Assembly (NCBI GenBank): GCA_016707525.1 | Contig: JADJHP010000010.1 | Coordinates: forward strand, 1-64,000 | Direction of reading: 5' to 3' | Source: Ignavibacteriota bacterium | Lineage (GTDB): Bacteria > Bacteroidota > Ignavibacteria > UBA10030 > UBA6906 | DNA length: 64,000 nucleotides | In this document: in pieces, positions 28,805 to 39,198 of the stretch | Layout: every line of letters starts with the position of its first letter | Numbering within the stretch: the stretch's first letter is position 1 | Notes under the pieces: model-generated | What the model was told of the DNA's origin: nothing | The model's input: the letters and a program-made list of their open reading frames with translations, nothing else | Database searches by the model: none | Position numbers and translations under genes: made by a program

Positions 28805-30973
28805 ATGAAGTGCGCTCTCCAGATCCCGCTCTGCATACTCTGCTTGCTCACCATCACGCAGCCCGTGCACGCCCAATGGCTCCGGGCGAACGGGCCAGAG
28901 GTCGCCCTGGCCCGATCTCTCGCCGTCATGGGTACTCACCTCTATATGGGCTCCGATGGCTATGGCATCTGCCGGTCGACGGATGGCGGCACGAGCTGGA
29001 CGCAGATCAACGCCGGACTGCCTGATTTTCCTCAGGTCAATGCACTCGCAGTGATCGGGTCGACGATCTTCGCCGGCACCGGCGCAGGCATCTACGCTTC
29101 CACCGGTGGCGCATTACCCTGGAGCGAAATGGATGCCGGCATTCCTGCCTCTCCCTGGGTGTTCGCGCTTCATGCCAGCGGCTCAACACTCTTCGCCGGA
29201 ACGAACTACGGCGCGTGGCGCTCCACGGACAACGGTGCTCACTGGACAAACATCGATTCCGGGCTCGCGCTCACTTTCGTCCGCTGCTTCGCATCGGATG
29301 GCACATCGCTCTATGCCGGCACCGATGTGGGGATCTATCGCTCCACCGACAACGGCACCACCTGGACCGCCGCGAACAACTGGTTCACGGTCACGAAGAT
29401 CAATGCGCTCGTGATGATCGGGTCGGATCTCTATGCGGGGGCTTCCTCTCCGGGTGCGGTGAACAGAGGCGTCTTCCGCTCCACCGACAACGGCGTCACC
29501 TGGACCCAGCAGAACAACGGCATGGCGAATACCTACGTGCTCTCTCTTGCTGCCATCGGGCAAACACTCTTCGCCGGCACCACCGCGGGGAACGTGTATC
29601 GTTCCACGGACAGGGGCACCACATGGGGGAAAGCCCATGCGTGGTTCACCAGTGCGGATATCACCGCACTCCTCTCGGATGGTACCACGCTCCACGCGGG
29701 GACGGACGACAGCGGGGTGTTCCATTCTACGAACAATGCCGGGTCGTGGACACAGACGTATTCATGGCTGACCTCCACGAATGTGCGGACGCTGCTCGTG
29801 AAGGGCTCGTTCCTCTTTGCGGGTACCGAGTCGGGCGGCGTCTTCCGTTCTTCGGATGATGGCCTGCACTGGACACAGGTGAATGCCGGACTCACGTACC
29901 CGTCGGTCTATTGCCTCGCCGCAAGTGGTGCGAACCTGTTCGCCGGAACGTGGGGAGGCGGGGTGTTCCTCTCCACCGACGACGGCACGAGCTGGGCGCT
30001 CCGCGATTCGGGGCTCGCGAATACCTCCATCAACTCCCTTGCCGTCGATGGCCAGACCGTCTATGCCGGTTCGGACGACGGCGTGTATGTCTCTACGGAC
30101 AACGGCACAACATGGTCGATGCCCTATACGGGTCCGCCACGTTCCACCATCGTCGCGTTCGCACAGCAAGCACACACACTCTTTGTCTGCACATACTTCG
30201 GCGGAGCCTTCGCATCAACCGACAGCGCCCGGAGCTGGACGCCGCTGGGTTATGGACTCCCGGGCACCGGTCTCTACTCGATGGCCGCGAGCCCGACGGC
30301 GCTGTTCGTCGGGGCCAACAGCGCCGGGATCAGCCGATCCACGGATCAGGGCGCGACCTGGACCTCTGTGGGCACCGGGCTGACGAGCAACTCCGTGACC
30401 GCCATCCTCCTCCATGGCGCGTACATCTTCGCCGGCACATGGGCCGGTGTCTCCATGTCCGCCAACGATGCCACGTACTGGTCCGGTATCAACTCGCCGC
30501 TCATCAGCAACACGATCGTGAACTCCCTGGCGATCATCGGCTCTGACCTTTTTGCGGCCACGCCGACGGGCGTCTACACGCGTGATATTGGTGGTCTCAC
30601 GTGCGACGTCCGGACGGATGAAGGAGCGCGTATCAGCGGCTATGCGCTGGATCAGAACTACCCCAACCCATTCAATTCCTCGACGGTGATCAGATATCAG
30701 CTGCCGGCTGCCGGGGATATTCGCCTCAGCGTGTACGACCTCCTGGGACGTGAGGTCGCGGTGCTGGCAGATGGGAAGCAGGGATCCGGAACGCACGAGG
30801 TGCGGTTCGATGCGGCCGGACTTGTCAGCGGCGTCTACTTCACCCGGTTGCAGGTCCGTGTTGTGGATCCCGCTGAAGGCGGGACCCGCCCTCCGGACTC
30901 CGCCCCCGGGCGCGAGTCCCGGGATGGCGCAGCGGGCTCCGTGCTGATGCGAAAGGTCCTCCTGATCAGGTGA
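28805..30973 (+). CDS. Secreted BNR/Ycf48-like beta-propeller protein with T9SS sorting domain
   Basis: 722 residues from ATG 28805, preceded by GAGGAGGAG and followed by a signal peptide (LQIPLCILCLLTITQPVHA). At least a dozen repeats of about 42 residues follow the pattern GTxLYAGTxxGVYRSTDNGxTWT, each a blade with an Asp-box (STDNGxTW), as in sialidase and Ycf48-like propellers. The T9SS sorting domain (YPNPFNSSTVIRYQLP, VYDLLGREVAVL, SGVYFTRL) ends MRKVLLIR. A GC-rich insert of about 27 residues splits its last strands. The frame is intact throughout. The protein is probably exported and surface-attached; its ligand is unknown. Confidence 0.9.
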   Translation: MKCALQIPLCILCLLTITQPVHAQWLRANGPEVALARSLAVMGTHLYMGSDGYGICRSTDGGTSWTQINAGLPDFPQVNALAVIGSTIFAGTGAGIYASTGGALPWSEMDAGIPASPWVFALHASGSTLFAGTNYGAWRSTDNGAHWTNIDSGLALTFVRCFASDGTSLYAGTDVGIYRSTDNGTTWTAANNWFTVTKINALVMIGSDLYAGASSPGAVNRGVFRSTDNGVTWTQQNNGMANTYVLSLAAIGQTLFAGTTAGNVYRSTDRGTTWGKAHAWFTSADITALLSDGTTLHAGTDDSGVFHSTNNAGSWTQTYSWLTSTNVRTLLVKGSFLFAGTESGGVFRSSDDGLHWTQVNAGLTYPSVYCLAASGANLFAGTWGGGVFLSTDDGTSWALRDSGLANTSINSLAVDGQTVYAGSDDGVYVSTDNGTTWSMPYTGPPRSTIVAFAQQAHTLFVCTYFGGAFASTDSARSWTPLGYGLPGTGLYSMAASPTALFVGANSAGISRSTDQGATWTSVGTGLTSNSVTAILLHGAYIFAGTWAGVSMSANDATYWSGINSPLISNTIVNSLAIIGSDLFAATPTGVYTRDIGGLTCDVRTDEGARISGYALDQNYPNPFNSSTVIRYQLPAAGDIRLSVYDLLGREVAVLADGKQGSGTHEVRFDAAGLVSGVYFTRLQVRVVDPAEGGTRPPDSAPGRESRDGAAGSVLMRKVLLIR

Positions 30974-31001
30974 CGTGCACGCCACGTTGTCCTGGCCTGC
31001 C

Positions 31002-31042
31002 CCGGGATCGTCCTTTGTGGGCCGAAAAGGGGACCATCCCGG
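31002..31042 (+). terminator. Stem-loop after the propeller gene
   Basis: CCGGGAT (31002-31008) pairs with ATCCCGG (31036-31042) and GTCC with GGAC inside it, with one mismatch and a 17-base loop, 28 bases after the stop. There is no U-rich tail, so termination is plausible but not certain. Confidence 0.45.
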
Positions 31043-31186
31043 TGCGTTCACATCCTCCGTCAGGCTCCGGGTCGCCATTCTAACTTCCGGCGAGAATCCC
31101 CTGGGGATAGAAAAGACGCGTGGTTCCGGACCAGGAGTTCCCGTGCTGACACGGGTTCCCGGACCCATCGCCGGTCCACTTTACTT

Positions 31187-31264
31187 TTGACAATCTCCCC
31201 AATTCTTCTACATTAATATATACGGCGTTCGGGTTCCCCTGTCTCACCGAAAGAGGCCTTTCGG
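31187..31264 (+). promoter_or_regulatory. Candidate promoter and leader hairpin of gltBD
   Basis: TTGACA at 31187-31192 is followed 19 bases after the TTG by TACATTAA (31209-31216), a partial TAnnTTTG box, in a locally AT-rich patch. The leader then contains the stem CCGAAAG (31247-31253) / CTTTCGG (31258-31264) with loop AGGC, about 95 bases before the gltB start. No known riboswitch was recognised. Confidence 0.45.
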
Positions 31265-31357
31265 CGAAGATGCCTTTCTTTGTGTCTTGTCCACCCGCAC
31301 GCCCTTGAGCCTCGTTCTTCCCCAAGCGCCATGTTCATTATTACCGGGCAGTCCACT

Positions 31358-34300
31358 ATGAGCTCTGCATATCAGGAAAATTTCCCGCTCTACGACCCCT
31401 CCAATGAGCACGACGCCTGCGGCATCGGCTTCGTCGTCAATACCAAAGGGGTGCGTTCCCACGATATCATCTCCCAGGGGATCAGCATCCTCATCAACCT
31501 GACCCACCGCGGCGCGTGCGGGTGCGACCCGGAAACAGGCGACGGCGCAGGGCTCACGATCCAGATCCCCCACGAGTTCTTCCTCCGTGAACTGAAGAAG
31601 GCCGGCATGGCCCTCCCGGCCCCCGGCGAGTACGGCGTGGGCATGATCTTCCTCCCGGTGGAACCCCAGGGCCGCCTCCAGTGCGAAGGCATCATCGACC
31701 GCATCGTGCAGGCGGAAGGGCTCACCGTGATCGGCTGGCGCGATACGCCCGTGGATTCCGACGCCATCGGCCGCATCGCCCGCGCCTCGCAACCCTACAT
31801 CGAACAGATCTTCGTCCGCCGGGCAGCCGGTATGACCGAGGACCACTTCGAGCGGAAACTCTACATCGCCCGCAAACGCATCGAGGCGGAGATCGCGGCA
31901 TCCGATATCAAGGACAAGTCGTTCTTTTATATACCGTCGCTCTCCTGTCGCACGATCGTGTACAAAGGCCTCCTCCTTGCTCCGCAGATCGAACAGTTCT
32001 ACGGCGAGCTCTCGGACCCCGACACGAAGAGCGCCCTCTGCCTGGTGCACCAGCGCTTCTCCACGAACACGCTCCCGAACTGGCAGCTCGCGCACCCGTT
32101 CCGCTATGTCTGTCATAACGGCGAGATCAACACGCTCCGCGGCAACGTGAACTGGATGCACGCCCGGCAGTCCGTGATCCAGTCCGCACTGTTCGGCGAG
32201 GACATCAAGAAGATCAATCCGATCATCCAGCCCCACGGCTCGGATTCATCGTCCCTCGACAACGCCGTGGAACTGTTGCTCATGGCCGGCCGCACCCTGC
32301 CGCATGCGCTCGCGATGCTGATCCCGGAAGCCTGGGACAAGGACGCGACGATGGACGCGCAGAAGAAGGCGTTCTATGAATACCACGCGTCGCTGATGGA
32401 ACCGTGGGACGGCCCCGCCGCCGTGGCGTTCACGGACGGACGCATGGTGGGCGCTACGCTCGACCGCAACGGTCTCCGCCCTGCACGCTACATCGTGACG
32501 GACGACGACCTCGTGATCATGGCCTCCGAAACGGGCGTGCTGCCGATCGAGAACGAACGCGTCCGCTTCAAGGGCTCGCTCGCCCCCGGCGAGATGCTGC
32601 TGATCGACCTGCAGGAACAGCGCCTGATCCCCGACGAGGAGATCAAGCGCACGCTCAGCTCGCGGCAGCCGTATGCGGAGTGGCTGAAAGAGAATCAGAT
32701 CCACCTCGAGACGCTCCCCGATCCGCCGCGCGAACATGCGTTCAGTCCCACGGATATCCTCCAGCGCCAGCGCGCCGTAGGGTACACCGAAGAAGACATC
32801 CGCATGATCCTCGTTCCGATGGCCTCCGAAGGACAGGAACCGATCGGCTCCATGGGTGCCGATACGCCCCTCGCCTCGCTGTCCGATAAGCCGCAATCGC
32901 TGTTCAATTATTTCCGCCAGCTCTTCGCGCAGGTGACGAACCCGCCGATCGATCCCATCCGCGAAGAGATGGTGATGTCGCTGACGAGCTACATCGGCAC
33001 CGAGCGCAACATCCTCGAAGAGACGCCGCAGAACTGTCATACGCTGAAGCTGCCCGATCCGCTCCTCACGAACCGCGACCTGGAGAAGCTCCGCCGCGTA
33101 TCGCAGGGCGATTTCCTCGCGACCACGCTCCCGATGCTCTTCCGCGCCGATGGCGGGGAGGAAGAACTGGAGCGGTCGCTCACCGGCCTCTGCCGCCGCG
33201 CATCGCTCGCGATCAAGTCGGGCTACAGCATCATCATCCTCTCCGACCGCGGCATCGATGAAGAGTATGCACCGATGCCGAGCCTGCTCGCGCTCACCGC
33301 GGTGCACAACCACCTCGTCCGCGAGAAGACCCGCACCCAGGTGGCGCTCGTGGTGGAATCCGCCGAGCCGCGCGAGACGATGCACTTCTGCCTCCTCATC
33401 GGCTACGGCGCCAGCGCGGTGAACCCGTACCTCGCCATCGAAACGCTGGAGGACCTCGCGAACAAGGGGATCCTGCCGCAGGGGCTGTCGTTCGAATACG
33501 CCCTGAAGAACTACAAGAAGGCGGTGGGGAAGGGCCTGCTGAAAGTGTTCTCGAAGATGGGCATCTCGACCCTGCAGAGCTACCGCGGCGCGCAGATCTT
33601 CGAGGCGATCGGGCTCAACCGGACGATCGTGGACAAGTACTTCACCGGCACCGTATCGCGCATCGAAGGCGTGGGACTGGATGTGCTGGTGCGTGAGGCG
33701 CAACTGAAGCACCGCTTTGCGATGCGCGAGGTGACGGATGCCGAACCGGAGCTGGACCTGGGCGGAAATTACGCCTTCCGCATCAACGGTGAGAAGCACT
33801 CGATCAACCCAAACACCGTGATGAAGCTGCAGCATGCGGTGCGGAAGAACGAGTACTCCACGTACCGCGAATACTCCGCGATCGTGGACGAGCAGAACAA
33901 GCAGCTCTATACGCTGCGCGGGTTGATGGAGTTGAAGAACGCGGCGACGCCGGTGCCGATCGAAGAGGTGGAGCCGGCGAAAGAGATCGTGAAGCGCTTC
34001 TGCACGGGCGCGATGTCGTTCGGCTCGATCAGCAAACAGGCCCATGAGACGCTCGCGATCGCCATGAACCGCATCGGCGGCCGCTCCAATACCGGTGAGG
34101 GCGGTGAAGAGGAAGAGCGCTTCGTACGCGACGCCAACGGCGACCTCCGCCGCAGCGCGATCAAGCAGGTGGCGTCGGCACGCTTCGGGGTGACGGCGAA
34201 CTACCTGATCAACGCGGACGAGATCCAGATCAAGATCGCCCAGGGAGCGAAGCCCGGCGAGGGCGGACAGCTCCCCGGACACAAGGTCGATGCCATCATT

Positions 34301-35908
34301 GCGAAAGTGCGTCATTCCATCGCCGGGGTGGGACTCATCTCGCCGCCGCCGCACCACGACATCTATTCGATCGAGGACCTGGCGCAGCTCATCTTCGACC
34401 TGAAGAACGTGAACCCGCGCGCTACCATCTCGGTGAAGCTGGTGTCCGAGGTCGGCGTGGGCACCGTGGCCGCCGGCGTGGCGAAGGCGCATGCGGACCT
34501 TATTCTTATCAGCGGCGACAGCGGCGGTACGGGTGCGTCGCCCCTTACCTCGATCAGGCATGCAGGCACGCCGTGGGAGCTGGGCCTCGCGGAGACGCAG
34601 CAGGTGCTCCTGCTCAACGACCTCCGCAGCCGCGTGCGTATTCAAACCGACGGGAAACTTCAGAACGGCCGCGATGTGGTGATCGCAGCGCTGCTGGGCG
34701 CCGAGGAGTTCGGCTTTGCGACGACGCCCCTCATCGCGATGGGCTGCATCATGATGCGCAAGTGCCACCTGAATACCTGTCCGGTGGGTATCGCCACGCA
34801 GGATCCGACGCTGACGAAGAACTTCCAGGGCACGCCGGAGCATGTGATCAACTTCTTCTTCTATGTTGCCGAAGAGGTGCGCGAATACATGGCACGCCTC
34901 GGCTTCCGCACCATGGACGAAATGATCGGCCGCGTGGATATGGTCGCATCGCGCCCGGCGATCGAACACTGGAAGGCGAAGGGGCTCGACCTCTCGGCGA
35001 TCCTGCACCAGCCCACGATCCCGCTGCGCGTGGCACGGCGGTGCGTGATCAGTCAGGACCATGGACTGAACGAAGCGATCGACTTCCAGCTCATCGACAA
35101 AGCAAAGAAGGCGCTCGACGACCACACGCCGCTGGCGTTGACGTTGCCGATCAAGAATGTGCACCGCACGGTGGGTGCGATGCTGAGTGGCGAGATCGCG
35201 CGGCGTCACGGCTCGGCCGGGTTGCCGGAAGATACGATCACCATCAACTTCACCGGTTCGGCCGGACAGAGCTTCGGCGCGTTCCTGGCGAAGGGTGTGA
35301 CCCTCCGCCTCGAAGGCGACGCGAACGACTATGTGGGCAAGGGACTGTCCGGCGGCAAGGTGATCGTGTTCCATCCCAGGAACTCCAACTATGCAGCGGA
35401 CGAGAACATGATCGTCGGCAACGTGGTGCTGTACGGCGCCACGAGCGGCGAGGCGTTCTTCAACGGCAAGGCGGGCGAGCGCTTCGCGGTGCGCAACTCG
35501 GGCGCGAGCGCGGTGGTGGAGGCGGTCGGGTCGCACGGCTGCGAGTACATGACCAACGGCACCGTGGTGGTGCTGGGGAAGACCGGGAAGAACTTCGCAG
35601 CGGGGATGTCGGGCGGTATCGCGTACGTGCTGGATGAGACGGGCGATTTTGCGGCAACGAAATGCAACCGGGCGATCGTGGACCTCGATCCGCTGTCGGC
35701 GGAGGACGAGGAAACGGTGCAGGCGCTCATCCGCAAGCATGTGGACGCCACAGAGAGCAAGCGTGGGGCGTTCATCCTCGACAACTGGGACACGCTGGGG
35801 CCGAAATTCGTGAAGGTGTTCCCGCAGGACTATAAGCGGGTGCTGGCCACCCGGAGTCAGAAGGCAACGTCCGTGCAGCAGGCGGAGAAGGAGGCGGTCC
35901 ATGGGTAA
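31358..35908 (+). CDS. gltB: Glutamate synthase (NADPH), large subunit
   Basis: About 1,516 residues from ATG 31358 ([25 protein letters not shown]), the usual full length. ATG 31331 is an alternative. C21 is the N-terminal nucleophile of the class II glutaminase domain after propeptide removal. Further domains are the central region, the FMN-binding barrel ([40 protein letters not shown]), the 3Fe-4S cluster [15 protein letters not shown], and the C-terminal beta-helix ([20 protein letters not shown]). The enzyme makes two glutamates from glutamine and 2-oxoglutarate with electrons passed from GltD. The frame is intact. It overlaps gltD by 8 bp. Confidence 0.97.
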   Translation: MSSAYQENFPLYDPSNEHDACGIGFVVNTKGVRSHDIISQGISILINLTHRGACGCDPETGDGAGLTIQIPHEFFLRELKKAGMALPAPGEYGVGMIFLPVEPQGRLQCEGIIDRIVQAEGLTVIGWRDTPVDSDAIGRIARASQPYIEQIFVRRAAGMTEDHFERKLYIARKRIEAEIAASDIKDKSFFYIPSLSCRTIVYKGLLLAPQIEQFYGELSDPDTKSALCLVHQRFSTNTLPNWQLAHPFRYVCHNGEINTLRGNVNWMHARQSVIQSALFGEDIKKINPIIQPHGSDSSSLDNAVELLLMAGRTLPHALAMLIPEAWDKDATMDAQKKAFYEYHASLMEPWDGPAAVAFTDGRMVGATLDRNGLRPARYIVTDDDLVIMASETGVLPIENERVRFKGSLAPGEMLLIDLQEQRLIPDEEIKRTLSSRQPYAEWLKENQIHLETLPDPPREHAFSPTDILQRQRAVGYTEEDIRMILVPMASEGQEPIGSMGADTPLASLSDKPQSLFNYFRQLFAQVTNPPIDPIREEMVMSLTSYIGTERNILEETPQNCHTLKLPDPLLTNRDLEKLRRVSQGDFLATTLPMLFRADGGEEELERSLTGLCRRASLAIKSGYSIIILSDRGIDEEYAPMPSLLALTAVHNHLVREKTRTQVALVVESAEPRETMHFCLLIGYGASAVNPYLAIETLEDLANKGILPQGLSFEYALKNYKKAVGKGLLKVFSKMGISTLQSYRGAQIFEAIGLNRTIVDKYFTGTVSRIEGVGLDVLVREAQLKHRFAMREVTDAEPELDLGGNYAFRINGEKHSINPNTVMKLQHAVRKNEYSTYREYSAIVDEQNKQLYTLRGLMELKNAATPVPIEEVEPAKEIVKRFCTGAMSFGSISKQAHETLAIAMNRIGGRSNTGEGGEEEERFVRDANGDLRRSAIKQVASARFGVTANYLINADEIQIKIAQGAKPGEGGQLPGHKVDAIIAKVRHSIAGVGLISPPPHHDIYSIEDLAQLIFDLKNVNPRATISVKLVSEVGVGTVAAGVAKAHADLILISGDSGGTGASPLTSIRHAGTPWELGLAETQQVLLLNDLRSRVRIQTDGKLQNGRDVVIAALLGAEEFGFATTPLIAMGCIMMRKCHLNTCPVGIATQDPTLTKNFQGTPEHVINFFFYVAEEVREYMARLGFRTMDEMIGRVDMVASRPAIEHWKAKGLDLSAILHQPTIPLRVARRCVISQDHGLNEAIDFQLIDKAKKALDDHTPLALTLPIKNVHRTVGAMLSGEIARRHGSAGLPEDTITINFTGSAGQSFGAFLAKGVTLRLEGDANDYVGKGLSGGKVIVFHPRNSNYAADENMIVGNVVLYGATSGEAFFNGKAGERFAVRNSGASAVVEAVGSHGCEYMTNGTVVVLGKTGKNFAAGMSGGIAYVLDETGDFAATKCNRAIVDLDPLSAEDEETVQALIRKHVDATESKRGAFILDNWDTLGPKFVKVFPQDYKRVLATRSQKATSVQQAEKEAVHG

Positions 35909-37322
35909 GCCGACAGGGTTCCTGGAATTTCAGCGCGAGACTCCGCAGCGGCGGGAGGTAGAAGAGCGGACGAAGGACTACAACGAGATCTACGTGAACT
36001 TCCCCGCACAGAAGGTGCAGACGCAGGCGGCGCGGTGCATGGACTGCGGACTTCCGTTCTGTCATAACGGATGCCCGGTGAACAACGTGATCCCGCACTG
36101 GAACGACCTGGTGTACAAGGGGCGGTGGAAGGAAGCGATCACGATCCTGCATTCCACCAACAACTTCCCGGAGTTCACCGGCCGCATCTGTCCGGCTCCG
36201 TGCGAAACGGCATGCGTCCTCGGCATCACCGACCCGCCGGTGTCCATCAAAGCCATTGAGCGGTCCATCGTGGACCATGCGTTCCAGAAAGGATGGATCA
36301 GGGCCGAGCGTCCGTTGCGCCGCTCGGGCAAACGGATCGCCGTCATCGGTTCGGGGCCGTCGGGGCTTGCCGCCGCGCAGCAGTTGAACCGCGCGGGGCA
36401 CCACGTGACGGTCTATGAGAAGAACGATCGTCCGGGCGGCCTGCTGCGGTACGGCATCCCGGATTTCAAGCTGGAGAAGGAACTCATTGACCGTCGCATC
36501 GAGCAGATGCAGTCGGAGGGTGTCGTGTTTACCACGCGTGCGAACGTCGGCGGCAACATCGCCGCCGAGGAACTGCGCAGGAACTACGACGCCGTGGTGT
36601 TGTGCGGCGGCGCGGAGGCACCGCGCGATCTGCCCATACCCGGCCGCGAGCTGAAGGGGATCCATTTCGCGATGGAGTTCCTGCCGCAGCAGAATCATCG
36701 CGTTGCCGGCGACAAGATCGATCCGACGCACGAGATCCTTGCGACGGGGAAGAGTGTGGTCATCATCGGCGGAGGCGATACCGGCGCCGACTGTCTTGGC
36801 ACGTCGATACGCCAGGGCGCAACGGTGATCCATCAGCTGGAGATCATGCCCAAGCCGCCGTTGGAGCGTGCGGCATCCACGCCGTGGCCGCTGTGGCCGA
36901 TGCAGCTCCGCACGGAAACGTCACATGAAGAGGGTGGCGAGCGCCAGTGGGGTGTTGCAACAACGAAATTCGAGGGCGACGATCAAGGGAACGTGAAGCG
37001 ATTGCATCTGGTGCAGGTCGGCCCGCCGCCGTCGTTCGCGCCGGTGGCAGGCACCGACTTCACGATCGATGCCGACCTCGTGCTCATTGCGATGGGGTTC
37101 ACGGGCCCGAAGCAGAAGGGGTTGCTGGAGCAGTTGAACGTGGAGCTCGATGCGCGCGGGAACGTGAAGACCGACGGGCAGTACATGTCGTCGGTGCCGG
37201 GCGTGTTCTCGGCGGGCGACATGCGGCGCGGACAGTCGCTTGTGGTGTGGGCCATCGCCGAGGGGCGCAAGGTGGCGAAGGCCATCGATGCCTACCTCAT
37301 GGGGGCGAGCGATCTGCCGTAA
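35901..37322 (+). CDS. gltD: Glutamate synthase (NADPH), small subunit
   Basis: 473 residues. The N-terminal cysteine region that binds 4Fe-4S clusters is present ([31 protein letters not shown]). It is followed by two Rossmann folds: FAD binding at [17 protein letters not shown] and NADPH binding at [15 protein letters not shown]. The C-terminus has the [20 protein letters not shown] motif of the family. The protein takes electrons from NADPH and passes them to GltB. The start ATG overlaps the end of gltB (8 bp), so the two are translationally coupled. The frame is intact. Confidence 0.97.
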   Translation: MGKPTGFLEFQRETPQRREVEERTKDYNEIYVNFPAQKVQTQAARCMDCGLPFCHNGCPVNNVIPHWNDLVYKGRWKEAITILHSTNNFPEFTGRICPAPCETACVLGITDPPVSIKAIERSIVDHAFQKGWIRAERPLRRSGKRIAVIGSGPSGLAAAQQLNRAGHHVTVYEKNDRPGGLLRYGIPDFKLEKELIDRRIEQMQSEGVVFTTRANVGGNIAAEELRRNYDAVVLCGGAEAPRDLPIPGRELKGIHFAMEFLPQQNHRVAGDKIDPTHEILATGKSVVIIGGGDTGADCLGTSIRQGATVIHQLEIMPKPPLERAASTPWPLWPMQLRTETSHEEGGERQWGVATTKFEGDDQGNVKRLHLVQVGPPPSFAPVAGTDFTIDADLVLIAMGFTGPKQKGLLEQLNVELDARGNVKTDGQYMSSVPGVFSAGDMRRGQSLVVWAIAEGRKVAKAIDAYLMGASDLP

Positions 37323-37562
37323 GCGGCTGCTGTGCGGCATCTTCAGGAAGAGCACTGCGGCGTGCAACGAACGCTGTCGCCCCCAACATGCCCCGGCCGT
37401 ACCTATACGCAGTGGTCGTGGGTTCGTATCACATCGCCGGCAATCTTCTGAGCGCGGCGGTCCTGTTCTGGTTGATGTAGAGCGCACCCGGCCCGGCGAC
37501 ATGGTCCACGCGTTTGCGCCATGCCCTCCGGACCGGAGGAGCCTTGAGCCGGCCTCGTGCTA

Positions 37563-38168
37563 CTACCGCACATGCAGCGCGTGTCCCGCAAAGAGCCCGA
37601 CCACACCCAGGACCACAGCGAGGGCCACGCCGGCTTCCTTCGTCAGCACCATCTGTGCGCTCTTGCGGCAGTGATGTACGAGCGGTTTCCAGTTCAGTAC
37701 AATGTGGGCGGCAGAAGCGAGCACGAAGAGTGTGGCCGCCATATTGTGCACCGCCATCCAGAAATGCCTTGCCGTCGTAAGCGTGTCCATCTGCAGTTGA
37801 TGATTCATAACCCCCGACACCGGCAGGATCGCTCCTGCCGTGACCAGCAGGATGGCGATGAATCCCCGCGTGTTGAATGGTTTCCGTGATGTTTCCGCTT
37901 CCATGGTACCTCCCGGGTTCTGTTCCTTGTTTGCTGTGAACGCTCCGTGTGCGCATGTCCGTACACACTTCAGACATCCGCCGCACGCAGCGGGAGTCCC
38001 GGATCACAGCATGCCTGTGGCCGAGGAGATCAACCTTCCGATCACGGTCCTGTGACACTCCTCAACGCATTCCCAGCATGCCTGGCATCGGGCGGTGTCC
38101 AATGTGACGAACCGTGTTGAGGCGGTGCGATGATGTTTGAACGATACACGCATCCTGATCTCACTCAT
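37563..38168 (-). CDS. 4Fe-4S dicluster/DUF4405 membrane protein fusion, frameshifted
   Basis: Start ATG at 38168 (MSEIRMRVSFKHHRTASTRF). The first half is a ferredoxin-like domain: CQACWECVEEC, then KVDLLGHRHAVIR in a shifted frame, then CGGCLKCVRTC in the first frame again (two compensating indels near 38040 and 37990). After that the frame runs without a stop into NKEQNPGGTMEAETSRKP and a DUF4405 membrane domain with three helices (RGFIAILLVTAGAILPVSGV, FWMAVHNMAATLFVLASAAH, AGVALAVVLGVVGLFAGHAL) and histidines suited to heme. The membrane part alone could be a separate gene from 37904. It likely carries electrons at the inner membrane. It is 77 bp downstream of a Crp/Fnr gene in the same direction. 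Confidence 0.7.
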
Positions 38169-38244
38169 AGTGTGTGCGACGACTCCTACATATGAGACGG
38201 AGCGACGGATCCCGGGGTTGTTAACAAAGGATAAGAAATGCCGC

Positions 38245-38931
38245 TCAGCGCCGGTGTCGGATGCGGCTGAGGGAGACAGGGGTGATGCCCAGGTACGATG
38301 CGATGAGGTGCTGCGGCACGCGTTCGAGGATGCGCGGGTCGTCCCGCACCAGCGCGAGGTAGCGTTGCCGCGGTGTATCGCGGAGATATGACAGGAACAG
38401 CCGTGCATAGGTGTTGAGCCTGCGGAGCGCCTGCTCCAGGATGAGGTCCTTCAGTCCCGGGTTCTCCCGCACCATAAGGTCGAATCCTTCCTTCGTCAGG
38501 ACAACAAGCTCGCTGGATTCGACGGCGGTGATGGCGATGGGGCTCGGTTGGGCGGAGCGGAATCCCTCGATCGAAGCTACGGCATCCCCTTCGAAGAAGA
38601 ACTGAAACGTTACATCTTTGCCGCGCGCATGGATCGACGCGCGGAGACATCCCTTCTTCACGAAGAACATCTTCCGTGGGACATCGCCTTCTTTCAGGAG
38701 TGCCGTGCGCGGCCGTACGTTCACCGTCGTGATGTAGCGGGCGTAGCGGGGCCATCGTGCATCGAGCCGGGGGAGCGAGGAGCGTGCGAGATCGAGGAGC
38801 GTGGGGTGTTCCTCCCCGGACCGGATCGTCTGTCGTGGGCTCACTGCCGCAGCCTCATCATTGCTCCGAATGCATCCAGGCCGATCGGCTGGCACACGCC
38901 GTGCTTCTGCTGTTAATCCATTTCCGGGCAT
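38245..38931 (-). CDS. Crp/Fnr family transcriptional regulator
   Basis: About 228 residues. The cyclic-nucleotide-binding-like domain is seen in FFVKKGCLRASIHARGKDVT and FFFEGDAVASIEGFRSAQPS. It is followed by the long helix (LILEQALRRLNTYARLFLSY) and a helix-turn-helix (RVPQHLIASYLGITPVSLSR), the form common in Bacteroidota where the cAMP-contact residues are poorly kept. The start is uncertain: the chosen ATG gives an N-terminus without family likeness for about 55 residues, and a non-ATG start further in is possible. No FNR-type cysteine cluster is seen. It may control the downstream iron-sulphur membrane gene. Confidence 0.8.
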   Translation of the reverse strand: MPGNGLTAEARRVPADRPGCIRSNDEAAAVSPRQTIRSGEEHPTLLDLARSSLPRLDARWPRYARYITTVNVRPRTALLKEGDVPRKMFFVKKGCLRASIHARGKDVTFQFFFEGDAVASIEGFRSAQPSPIAITAVESSELVVLTKEGFDLMVRENPGLKDLILEQALRRLNTYARLFLSYLRDTPRQRYLALVRDDPRILERVPQHLIASYLGITPVSLSRIRHRR

Positions 38932-39198
38932 GTGACGGGGCGCATATGAATTGTCATGGGGCCATGATACTTTGGGAGTGCACAAGTTGCTGCAATGGAA
39001 TTTGGCTCAATAATTTGCGAATATCAAGAAGCGAATCGCAGGCCTCCTCGGCCTGCCAGCCTACCTACGAGCTTTCCGACGTTTCGATCACTTGAGGCAC
39101 ACAGGCAGGGGACCCCCCTTGCCTATCACGATGCACCGGCAGCCCGTTGTCGCGACATCACACGATGCCGGAATCCGATCATATCGGGGATCTACGCC

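Noticed and set aside
32246..35902. 1,218-codon open frame on the minus strand
   Set aside because: It lies exactly opposite gltB, an intact, well conserved gene, and its protein is arginine/histidine-rich without any domain. It is a by-product of codon bias in GC-rich DNA.
37400..37450. GGTCGTGGGTTCGTATC looks like a tRNA T-arm
   Set aside because: The T stem does not pair properly, and no acceptor, D or anticodon arm could be found around it on either strand.
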